Shown piece after piece: positions 1 to 7,262 of a stretch of DNA of 13,247 nt (position 1 is the stretch's first letter; every line of letters starts with the position of its first letter). The position numbers and the translations under genes are program-made. The stretch is from NCBI GenBank assembly GCA_009928265.1, contig RFPR01000054.1, positions 1 to 13,247 on the forward strand. The letters are read 5' to 3'. Below the pieces are notes generated by a model that did not search any database, was not told where the DNA came from, and was given only the letters and a program-made list of their open reading frames with translations. Source of the stretch: Pseudomonadota bacterium. Lineage in GTDB: Bacteria; Verrucomicrobiota; Verrucomicrobiia; Chthoniobacterales; UBA6821.

Positions 1-106
1 GCTCCAGATCCTTCAGCCTTTTGGCCTCGTTAACTTCCATCTGGCCGAACTGCTTCTTCCATCGATGGAAGCTCACCTGCGAGAGGTTGTGCTCTCGGCC
101 CAAAGA
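1..106 (-). pseudogene. IS3-family transposase OrfA fragment (HTH region), N-terminus missing, runs off left edge
   Basis: Reading the minus strand from 103 down to 1 gives an open frame with the motif REHNLSQVSFHRWKKQFG followed by MEVNEAKRLKDLE. This is the end of the helix-turn-helix and the start of the coiled coil typical of OrfA of IS3-family (IS407/IS2-like) elements, where the family consensus is close to ISEQTFYRWKKKYGGMEVSEAKRLKELE. OrfA binds the element ends and is normally fused to the OrfB integrase by frameshifting. Here the usual first 20 or so residues are missing. The frame is closed by a TAG at 107-109, just upstream of the recognisable part, and no terminal inverted repeat is seen at that side. 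The fragment is therefore truncated at its 5' end. Its 3' end lies outside the window, so whether OrfB follows is unknown. Confidence 0.72.
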
Positions 107-110
107 CTAA
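100..110. repeat. 11-bp direct repeat, copy 1 (ccaaagactaa)
   Basis: The same 11 bases occur at 268-278. This copy sits exactly on the edge where the IS3 OrfA reading frame stops being recognisable. It could be microhomology used in a deletion or a chance match, which for 11 bases in a region this short is unlikely but possible. Confidence 0.4.
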
Positions 111-111
111 C

Positions 112-240
112 ACACCACCTGGCTCAAATCACCGAGGTCACGTCAAACCCGGTAAGGTCACCGTGACAGCCAGCGCAGAGGGACTTGAGCCTGGTTCTGT
201 TTCTTTTGAGGTTCTTCCTTTGGAGAAAGCCGCTCCTTGA
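112..240 (+). pseudogene. 3' end of a plus-strand gene encoding an Ig-like C-terminal domain, probably of a GH2-type glycosidase
   Basis: The plus-strand frame ending in TGA at 238-240 encodes HVKPGKVTVTASAEGLEPGS followed by VSFEVLPLEKAAP. The pattern GKVTVTASAEGLxPGSVxxEV is what I know from the final Ig-like strands of bacterial GH2 beta-galactosidase-like enzymes and related secreted glycosidases (family knowledge). Only about 36 codons are convincing. To the left the frame runs straight into the IS3 OrfA fragment, so the body of the gene has been lost or lies elsewhere. The gene pointed towards the minus-strand operon (convergent). The parent could equally be another secreted protein with a bacterial Ig-like domain. 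The exact left boundary is uncertain, between about 106 and 135. Confidence 0.5.
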
Positions 241-267
241 TTGAGGAAAAGATTTTGTTAGCAGAAT

Positions 268-278
268 CCAAAGACTAA
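268..278. repeat. 11-bp direct repeat, copy 2 (ccaaagactaa)
   Basis: This copy overlaps the stop codon that ends the IS630-like transposase fragment (275-277) on the minus strand. Together with copy 1 it brackets the plus-strand Ig-like gene fragment. Confidence 0.4.
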
Positions 279-440
279 TTTACAGAGATCCGGGGTGACA
301 GATATCGCTTTGAGAGTATCGCGATGGAATGATCTGCAAGTAATCGTTGGATGGCTGCGAGCTTGGAGAATGCCTTTTCGATGGGATTTGAAATCAGGGC
401 TTTAAGAGCCAGGAGAGAATGTAGCCCTGTTTACGGTTTC
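275..440 (-). pseudogene. IS630-family transposase, C-terminal remnant with frameshift
   Basis: On the minus strand, codons at 401-390 read SPDF and codons at 388-377 read NPIE, continuing as KAFSKLAAIQR and ending at a TAG (275-277). SPDFNPIE-x-AFSKLKA-x-xR is the well-known block around the last acidic residue of the DDE catalytic triad in IS630/Tc1-like transposases. One extra base at 389 separates SPDF from NPIE, so the frame is broken inside the catalytic motif. Upstream (about 401-440) a weak match to the usual LPPYSPDF lead-in and to a DAIE-like segment interrupted by a stop can be traced. I see no terminal inverted repeats. The element is dead. The family call rests on this one motif block. 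Confidence 0.55.
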
Positions 441-606
441 TCAATGGCGTCCATAACACTGGTTTGTCGACGAGAAATTTAGTGGCTATAGTAACAGACC
501 CAAAGCCATGGTGATGCGAAGCTACAAAACATACGATACCCGTAGAATAACGACTATAGAATAGCTCAAGAGATAGCTATGAAATCCATTGCCGGCATTG
601 CATTTC
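441..606. other. Gene-free stretch downstream of the operon
   Basis: I see no gene on either strand here. The stretch contains a weak inverted repeat at 561-580 (6-bp AT-rich arms, 8-nt loop) and an 8-bp palindrome TGCCGGCA at 590-597, close to the last stop codon of the operon. Neither is followed by a T-run in the direction of transcription, so neither is a convincing intrinsic terminator. Its upper part could be further decayed sequence of the IS630 remnant. Confidence 0.4.
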
Positions 607-3600
607 TCAGGTGTGAGGAGGAGTTTGAAGCAGCTTTGTCGGAGTGATGTTCCATCCATCAAGCGAAACAGCCATCACTTTAGGTGCATCCTTGATGGGG
701 CAGCGTATGGTGATGGTTTTCTTCTCACCAGGCAGCAAGTTGACATAGTTGTCGCTAGCATAGGCAGGTAGGATACGGGTTCCATCGGCGGCATTCCTTA
801 GAACGAGATGAGTCATCAAGGCCACACTCTTGCTTGGATTAGAGAGTTCCACGGTGGCCACGGTCTCTCCGGAATCGTTGGTAAAAGCAACTCTTCCTTG
901 GAGAGTGACCTTTGGTAACGTTTGAAGTGCCTGCAGTTGTTCGGGTTTATCCGGAGCTGATTGCCAGTAGAAGTTTTCTGAAAGCAATTTGCCTGATTTA
1001 TCCTTGAACTCCAGTTTGAGGAATTGAACGGGTTGAGCCGTGAAATCTGCCCACTCCACCTTGGTTGGTTTCAAGACAGCAGAAGAGTCTATGCTAATCT
1101 CTTTTGTCGACGTGTTGATTACAGTGCCATCCAGTCCGTAAAGGGAAACTTTAAGTGATCCTTGCGAGATAGGGTGTTCCGTCGTGTTCACCACGGAAAC
1201 AGCATCATCCACGAGATCCCACTGGACATGAACGGGCTCGCAAGCCTTTTTCATTGCAAAATAGGAAGCGTTGGGTTCGAAATCGGAGGTATAGAGTTGC
1301 CAGACCATGCTCGGCCAGGCGGGGTGGCTCATCCAAAGGAAGACGCCAGTGCAGCGCTGCCACATCTTGGAATTGAACGCCTCGAACATCACCCGATGGT
1401 GGGTATAGTTCTCCATCTGCATGATACTGATGAAATCCTCCAGATTCTTTCCCTCACCGTAGCGTTTTTCGGCAGCTTCTCGGAAGGGAATGACATTACC
1501 ATGCGTCTTCGATGGAAAGTCATGATACGCCCAGGCATCATTTCCCTGCCATGGCCAGTATTGGCTTGGGTCAAGCATCGCTTTGAGTGCATCCACCGTG
1601 GGAATCGAATTGATACCTACTTCGGTACAAAATCCCTTGGAATGGGTCGTGTAATACCAAAGTGGATCATTGTAGGTCCATGGTCCGGTTCCCATCAGTT
1701 TGCCTCCTCTCGAACTGGGAATATAGATACGGGTGTCGTCGAGATTTTTGTAACTGGCGGTAATCGGGTCATTCAACCAGTCGGGCGGAGTACCTTCATT
1801 CCGTCCGCACCACACCGCAATGGAGGCGTGACTGCGGTAGCGTTTGAGCACATCGTCGACATTCGCCATGAACGACTCGGCGTTGACTGCTGGCAGATTG
1901 CAGTTTTGCGTTGAGAGCCAGAAGTCATTCCAAACCATAAGGCCGTATTTGTCGGCAAGTTCGTAGAAATTATCCTGCGTATTCTGCCCGGTCCAATTGC
2001 GAATCAAATTAAGACCCGCCTCCCGTTCGAGGCGGAATGCCGGTTCTAATCGCTCCGTGGAGGAGCGCTTGAGTATTTCATCGAGCCCCCAATTACCACC
2101 GTGCACAAAAATGCGGCGCCCGTTGACTATGATATAAAACGGGCCGTCTTTGATATCGGGGTTTCCTGGTTTTGGCAGGTAGCCATAATCCATCTGCCTA
2201 AGTCCAACCCGTTTCAAGAGACTGTCAGATTCGACTCCGGCGGAATCAAGAACACGAAATTTCAGATCGTGTAAAACAGGTTCCCCGTAACCGTTGGGCC
2301 ACCAAAGTTGCGGGTTTTTGATGACCAGTTGCGGAAACTCGGTCGTAGCAAACGTCACAGTCTTTGTTTCGTTCGGCTGCAGGACCAATTTTTGGGAAAT
2401 ATTGGTGCCTTCCAGAGTTGCCTCGATGGAAATGCTTTGAGGCTGAGCGGTGAGATTGCGCAGATCCGCTTTCAAGGTTACTTCAGCAACCGAAAGGTCG
2501 GGAAGTTTCGGGAGTTTGGTGATGACCTGGGGATCGGCAACGGTGACAGGACCCGTAGGGATAATCATCACATCCTGCCAGATGCCTGTGCACCGGTCCT
2601 TGATGGTGGGAAGCCAGTCCCAACCTTCCGTGCAGAAAAACGTGGGGCCATCCAGCATTCCGTCCGATCCGTTACTTCCCGGGCCTCCTTTAACCGAGGC
2701 CTCACCCAACCCCTGCGTGTAATGTGGTTGGGGCCACACACGAACGGCCAGGACATTATTACCCGTGGCGACGAGCTTGGAAGTCACGTCGAACCGACCG
2801 CGGATGAAGGCGCCGGTGGTATCACCCACGTACTGGCCGTTCAACCAGATCTCTCCGTGGTAGTTGATCCCTTTGAAGAGTAGGCCGATATCCCGTTTTT
2901 GCCATGCTTCGGAGGTGGGAAACTCAATACGATACCACCACGACTTGGTCGCCAGATCGGGAATCAACACATTGTTGAGAGCATGCGCGGGCTCCGGATA
3001 AACCCCCTGCTGGACCAGCGTTGTCAAAACGGTCCCGGGTACAGTGGCATCATACCAGGAACGGGTGTCGAAGCCGGGGGAGGAGACTTTTTCAGGCGTT
3101 GCCTTCACCGTAGAGGCCTCCGCCAGTTCCCATCCGGAATTGAGCGTCAACTCACCGTTTGTCTTGGGCTGAGAAACCCGATGCTCGGTGAGTTTCGGGG
3201 TACGCTTCAGCTCGACGGGCGGAACAGGCTGAGGCAAGAAATCCGCCCTTTGAACTCCCGGATTACGCTCTCCACTGGCAAATTGATAGATGTCGCTGCG
3301 ATTGACCGGTGTGGGGCCGGCGGGCGCCGGAGTAAAAACCAATGCGTCCAGATCCCTGGAGGGTTTCGCCAGTTCTGCGATTTCCTGACCGGACAGCGCA
3401 TTTCCAAAAATGGAGAATTGTGCAACCTTGCCCATAAAAGGGGCTCCTTCCTTCCATGCAGGAGGAGGAGCTATCGTCGGCTGCATCGAGGCCCTAGTGA
3501 ACTTGACATCCCCTTTGGCAACCTCTTTTCCGTCAACGTAGAGAATCACGGTCTTGCCATTGCAAGTTGCGGCCACTTGCTGCCAGACGTTAGGTTTTAT

Positions 3601-3990
3601 GGCGGTGGATGACACGATACGATCAGGAGATTTCACCAATTCCTTCTTTTTAACTGAACTCCCTCCATACCAGAAGAACCACCCATTTGTGTCCGCGCAA
3701 AGATAGCGCTGCCCTCCGACATAGTCCGTTCCATCGCCGAAGCCCGCCACAATTGTCGGAGCGGACATGGCGGCCGCGGGTTTCACCCAAGCTGCAATCG
3801 TCCAAGCATCCAGAGGTTCTGTGGGAGGAGTCCCATCAAACCACTGGACATGCCCAGGACCAGAACCACTGGCTATTCCGTTGAATGGACCGAACGCAGG
3901 CGAAGCACTGGGCGCGGCTCCACCCGTCGCAACAGCCAGCAACAAGGCGCAGAGTGACGAACTGAAGAGTGTGGCAAGATTCTTTTTCAT
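607..3990 (-). CDS. Secreted GH2 glycosidase with N-terminal LamG-like lectin domain (beta-mannosidase/exo-beta-glucosaminidase-like)
   Basis: The 1127-residue protein has a signal peptide at about 1-26 (KKN, then a hydrophobic stretch LCALLLAVATGGA). A LamG/concanavalin A-like jelly roll follows at about 33-215, with the typical WTIAAWVKP, WQQVAATCNGKTVILYVDGK and GKVAQFSIFGNALS strands, and then a proline-rich linker at about 220-275. The GH2 part runs from about 280: sugar-binding domain to about 480 (WWYRIEF, LLFKGINYHGEIWLNG), Ig-like domain to about 600, TIM barrel about 615-910, and C-terminal beta domains. From family knowledge I assign E732 (WCGRNEG) as acid/base and E790 (CTEVGINSIP) as nucleophile. 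The barrel motif IRNWTGQN resembles but does not equal the RxWGGG of classical beta-mannosidases. Substrate is therefore inferred only as a beta-linked hexose or hexosamine. It lacks the malectin-like tail of its two upstream paralogues. It is the last gene of the operon, 29 bp after the preceding stop, and has no visible Shine-Dalgarno sequence. Confidence 0.88.
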   Translation of the reverse strand: MKKNLATLFSSSLCALLLAVATGGAAPSASPAFGPFNGIASGSGPGHVQWFDGTPPTEPLDAWTIAAWVKPAAAMSAPTIVAGFGDGTDYVGGQRYLCADTNGWFFWYGGSSVKKKELVKSPDRIVSSTAIKPNVWQQVAATCNGKTVILYVDGKEVAKGDVKFTRASMQPTIAPPPAWKEGAPFMGKVAQFSIFGNALSGQEIAELAKPSRDLDALVFTPAPAGPTPVNRSDIYQFASGERNPGVQRADFLPQPVPPVELKRTPKLTEHRVSQPKTNGELTLNSGWELAEASTVKATPEKVSSPGFDTRSWYDATVPGTVLTTLVQQGVYPEPAHALNNVLIPDLATKSWWYRIEFPTSEAWQKRDIGLLFKGINYHGEIWLNGQYVGDTTGAFIRGRFDVTSKLVATGNNVLAVRVWPQPHYTQGLGEASVKGGPGSNGSDGMLDGPTFFCTEGWDWLPTIKDRCTGIWQDVMIIPTGPVTVADPQVITKLPKLPDLSVAEVTLKADLRNLTAQPQSISIEATLEGTNISQKLVLQPNETKTVTFATTEFPQLVIKNPQLWWPNGYGEPVLHDLKFRVLDSAGVESDSLLKRVGLRQMDYGYLPKPGNPDIKDGPFYIIVNGRRIFVHGGNWGLDEILKRSSTERLEPAFRLEREAGLNLIRNWTGQNTQDNFYELADKYGLMVWNDFWLSTQNCNLPAVNAESFMANVDDVLKRYRSHASIAVWCGRNEGTPPDWLNDPITASYKNLDDTRIYIPSSRGGKLMGTGPWTYNDPLWYYTTHSKGFCTEVGINSIPTVDALKAMLDPSQYWPWQGNDAWAYHDFPSKTHGNVIPFREAAEKRYGEGKNLEDFISIMQMENYTHHRVMFEAFNSKMWQRCTGVFLWMSHPAWPSMVWQLYTSDFEPNASYFAMKKACEPVHVQWDLVDDAVSVVNTTEHPISQGSLKVSLYGLDGTVINTSTKEISIDSSAVLKPTKVEWADFTAQPVQFLKLEFKDKSGKLLSENFYWQSAPDKPEQLQALQTLPKVTLQGRVAFTNDSGETVATVELSNPSKSVALMTHLVLRNAADGTRILPAYASDNYVNLLPGEKKTITIRCPIKDAPKVMAVSLDGWNITPTKLLQTPPHT

Positions 3991-4019
3991 GATTAGTGCT
4001 CTGCGGTATTTTGGCTTTT

Positions 4020-7000
4020 TTAGAGCTTTCCTGTCTCGTGGTTTGGCACAACTTCGATTCCATTGACCTTAGGCGTACCCGCCGACCCCGGCCAGAAATT
4101 GATGCGGACGTTCCCCTCTTTATCCGGGACAATCCCGTCGAATTCCTTGACCACCGCTTTGTTCAAACCGCCGGCAGCGGCAAAAATGTCGAACTCTTTC
4201 AGAACGGGTTTGTCATTGATCTCAACGTTAAACAGCCGTTTCCCGGCGATGCCTTTTGCGGAATCCTTGCCCCACTCGTTACCCAATTCCGCGAAATAGA
4301 GGCGTACCAGATAACCTTTGGGGGATTCTTTCATGGGAAAGGTATAGGTGAACTCACCAGTCCGCGAATTACGGTAAAGCGCAGGAAAAGACGTCGGTGC
4401 ACCATTGATATCCACGTCAGATTTTTCGTCTTTCTTGAGTTGTGTCTTATTCCCCGCATCGTACCCCACATCTGCAAGAAAATCTTTTTCTTTTCCGGCA
4501 CCGCAACACGTTATCTTGATTTGATCGAGTGGTGCATCGAACCACTTCACCGCAATGCGTGTCACCGGCCAGCTCGAGACCTGCGCGTTGGTATTGAGGG
4601 CGACATCGCAATCGGCTGTGGAAACCGAAGAAAGATCCACATTCCAGCCGTCCACCACGATCAATGGTTTGTCACCCTTGAGATCGGTTGTGGCTGCCTC
4701 GACGACGATCGTCTTCGATTCCTTCGGAAGGAGTGAGACATAGTTGTCGGAATAGAAGACTGGCAAAACCCGCTGGCCATCTCCCTTACGGCGAAGTTGG
4801 AGATGTGCCATGAGTGCTATATTGGGTGCAGGATTTGTCAGCGTCACATCGAGGAGAGTCTTTCCGTCTGCATCGTGGCGCTTGACGGAGGCCTCCAATT
4901 TGACGACCGGCAGGTTCTGCAGGTCTTGGAGATTATCCTCCTGACCGGGAATCCCGCGCCAGTAGAAGTTCTCGGAGATCAATTTTCCCGCCTGATCGAG
5001 AAGCTTCAGTTTGACGAAATGAACTTTGGAGAGCGCATCTGGCCATGCAATCGCTCCCAGATCAGTTACGGCTGTCGCAGGAGCCTCGACTTTCTGATCG
5101 TGCTGATAGGCAACCGTACCGTCCAGATTGTACACCGCGACAGATGCAGTCGCTCCCGACAACGGTATTGCCTGATTGTTGATGACCTGCACGTGACCAC
5201 TACTGCTCCCAGCTTTATTGGATCTGGACTCGTTCAGCATGATGTGAACGGGTTCACAGGCCTTGCTGGCCGCATAGAGTGCGGAATTTGGTTCGAGATC
5301 CCAACTGTAGAGCTGCCAGACGAAGCTCGGTTGGGCGGACTGGCTCATCCAGGTGATGATCCCCGTGGTGGGATTGAACATCTTCGCCAATCGCCCCTCA
5401 TACATGGAGCGGAACGCCTCGTAATTCATCAATTGTCCCTTGCGGACAAAATCAGCCAGATTGAGTGCCGTGCCATAGCGCAAGTTGAGTTCTCCCGGAT
5501 AGAGCTCCCCGGCGGAAGCCCCTTTCCCGAGATCATGCTCGACCCAGTCGTCGTTGATTGTTTCCCAGTCCTTCTTCGGCATCATTGACTGCACTGACTC
5601 AATGGTTGGAATGGAAACACTTCCGATTTCCGTCTTAAAGGCTGCGTCGATCCCATAGTATGCCTGCGGCGTCCTCCAACGGTAGGGACCGCCCGAATGG
5701 ACGCCATGCCCGTCGGTGGAGCTCGGTTGGTAATGGGTGCCCGGCACAAGTTCCGTGATCAGCTTCTGGAGGGAGTCGTTGATGTTCTCGGGAGGACGAC
5801 CCTCGTTGCGGCCGCAACGGACGGCGATGGAAGGGTGATTTCGAAACCGAACGATTTTCTCTCTGGAGTTGGCCAAATAAGTTTCCAGATCCGTCGGGTT
5901 GGGCCCGTCGCCCGGATTGGGTTGGAAAAACTCGTCCCAAAGCATGATCCCGTATTTGTCGCAGAGATCATACAGATCCTCGCTGGTGCTCTGGCCGACC
6001 CAGTTGCGGATCATGTTGTAATTCGCCTGCTGGTGCATGCGAATCTGGGCTTCCAAGCGTTCGCGCGGAATACGTTTGAGTGCTTCATCAAGCCCCCAGT
6101 TTCCACCCTTGCAAACGACCGGCACTCCGTTCACAGAGAGGGTCAGGTTCTCGGTGCCGGGAACAGTGGTTGTGATTTTGCGGATCCCGATATTGAAACT
6201 GGCAACATCGGAAGTCACATCTCCCACGTCGAAAGAGAGATGGACGGGGTAAAGATTCTGAGCGCCATATCCGTTGGGCCACCAGAGCTTGGGATTCTTA
6301 AGATGAAGCTCGGGCTTTGTGGCGGGATCGAGGGTAACGAGCGTCGTGCTGTTCGCTGGCACCTCGACCGACTGCTGGAACGAGACAGCATCTTTACCCT
6401 CACCGATTACCCCCTTCAAAACCCCCTTCTGGGCAGTCTCCTGGATATTCTTCAGTGTGACTTCAACTTTGAGATCAGCACTGTCGAGTTTCGGCAGTGG
6501 CACATCGGCGGAGACAAACGGATCCTTGATCACAACGGGCCCCGTGGCGGAAAGGAAGACCTTACTCCAGATGCCCGTGTTCCTGTCGCGAATACTGGGG
6601 ATCCAATCCCATCCGATCGAACAAAGGAAAGTGGGCCCATCGATAGCCGTGATCCCGCCATTTTTTCCGAGTCCACCACGCACGGTGTGTTCCTTTGGAT
6701 CCCCAGGATTGGGCTGGGGATTCACTTTGACCGCGAGCGTCGCTATGTCACCGGGCTTTACGATTTTGGAGATGTCAAAGATACCCCGCGTAAAAGCTCC
6801 TTTGATCGACCCCACTGTTTGGCCGTTCACCCACACCTCGGCGGAATAGTTAATACCGTCAAAGTTCAGCCAAACAGTCCGTCCAGAAAAGGAGGTGGGA
6901 ACTGAGAATGTCGTCCGATACCAGTACGGGGTGCGGCAGAGGCTCTCTGGAATCTTGTCGGGGCGGTTGTTCTCCCCGTACAGCGGCTCGGGATACACCT

Positions 7001-7229
7001 TGTTGTTCACCAGCGTGGTCAGCACCGTTCCCGGAACCGTTGCCGGAGGCTGAAAGGATGCCTGGGAGACCTCCCCACCATTTAAGGAAACTTTTGCAGC
7101 ATCCTGGAGTTTCCAGTCCGTGGAAATCACGACAGGCGCAGGCAGAGAATCACCAAGAAGCGCAGGCGGATGCAGGCAGACAGTTGCTGCAACAAGAGTA
7201 AGAAGGATGGAGTGGGGGGCTGACATCAT
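4020..7229 (-). CDS. Secreted GH2 glycosidase with C-terminal malectin-like domain
   Basis: The 1069-residue protein starts with two adjacent Met codons and a signal peptide of about 26 residues (hydrophobic core ILLTLVAATVCLHPPALLG). The GH2 sugar-binding domain occupies about 35-235 (TVPGTVLTTLVNNKVYPEP, LNFDGINYSAEVWVNG), Ig-like domain about 240-355, TIM barrel about 365-655 (KGGNWGLDE, MIRNWVGQS, LWDEFFQP), and beta-sandwich domains to about 870. A malectin-like carbohydrate-binding module spans about 903-1063 (YLVRLYFAEL, FDIFAAAGGLNKAVV, NGIEVVPN). By homology E476 in GRNEG is the acid/base and E534 in KTEIGSVSIP the nucleophile. Position 471, just before CGRNEG, is Arg, where both paralogues have Trp. 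Its neighbours are 33 bp upstream and 29 bp downstream, so it is probably co-transcribed. Its N-terminal coding region is nearly identical to that of the upstream paralogue over about 184 bp. The substrate is uncertain: beta-mannoside, glucosaminide or another beta-glycoside. Confidence 0.88.
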   Translation of the reverse strand: MMSAPHSILLTLVAATVCLHPPALLGDSLPAPVVISTDWKLQDAAKVSLNGGEVSQASFQPPATVPGTVLTTLVNNKVYPEPLYGENNRPDKIPESLCRTPYWYRTTFSVPTSFSGRTVWLNFDGINYSAEVWVNGQTVGSIKGAFTRGIFDISKIVKPGDIATLAVKVNPQPNPGDPKEHTVRGGLGKNGGITAIDGPTFLCSIGWDWIPSIRDRNTGIWSKVFLSATGPVVIKDPFVSADVPLPKLDSADLKVEVTLKNIQETAQKGVLKGVIGEGKDAVSFQQSVEVPANSTTLVTLDPATKPELHLKNPKLWWPNGYGAQNLYPVHLSFDVGDVTSDVASFNIGIRKITTTVPGTENLTLSVNGVPVVCKGGNWGLDEALKRIPRERLEAQIRMHQQANYNMIRNWVGQSTSEDLYDLCDKYGIMLWDEFFQPNPGDGPNPTDLETYLANSREKIVRFRNHPSIAVRCGRNEGRPPENINDSLQKLITELVPGTHYQPSSTDGHGVHSGGPYRWRTPQAYYGIDAAFKTEIGSVSIPTIESVQSMMPKKDWETINDDWVEHDLGKGASAGELYPGELNLRYGTALNLADFVRKGQLMNYEAFRSMYEGRLAKMFNPTTGIITWMSQSAQPSFVWQLYSWDLEPNSALYAASKACEPVHIMLNESRSNKAGSSSGHVQVINNQAIPLSGATASVAVYNLDGTVAYQHDQKVEAPATAVTDLGAIAWPDALSKVHFVKLKLLDQAGKLISENFYWRGIPGQEDNLQDLQNLPVVKLEASVKRHDADGKTLLDVTLTNPAPNIALMAHLQLRRKGDGQRVLPVFYSDNYVSLLPKESKTIVVEAATTDLKGDKPLIVVDGWNVDLSSVSTADCDVALNTNAQVSSWPVTRIAVKWFDAPLDQIKITCCGAGKEKDFLADVGYDAGNKTQLKKDEKSDVDINGAPTSFPALYRNSRTGEFTYTFPMKESPKGYLVRLYFAELGNEWGKDSAKGIAGKRLFNVEINDKPVLKEFDIFAAAGGLNKAVVKEFDGIVPDKEGNVRINFWPGSAGTPKVNGIEVVPNHETGKL
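6949..7133. repeat. Near-identical intergenic-paralogue tract, copy A (in GH2 gene 4020-7229)
   Basis: This 185-bp stretch covers codons from the end of the signal peptide (VVISTDWKLQ...) to GENNRPDKIP. It aligns with 10114-10296 with only two substitutions plus one 2-bp gap. Just outside it the two genes differ visibly, including at synonymous sites, for example in the codons for the CRTxxWYRT segment. Confidence 0.9.
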
Positions 7230-7262
7230 GGCTGTGGTTGTATTGAGATGGTTGAGTAGGGT

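Noticed and set aside
561..580. Hairpin as terminator of the operon
   Set aside because: It has six AT-rich pairs, an 8-nt loop and no T-run on the minus-strand side. Too weak to call.
1162..1914. Long plus-strand open frames antisense to the GH2 genes (also 2308-2883, 2899-3612, 5697-6905, 8073-9542)
   Set aside because: They are shadows of strongly coding minus-strand genes. They show no recognisable domain and mirror the GH2 codons.
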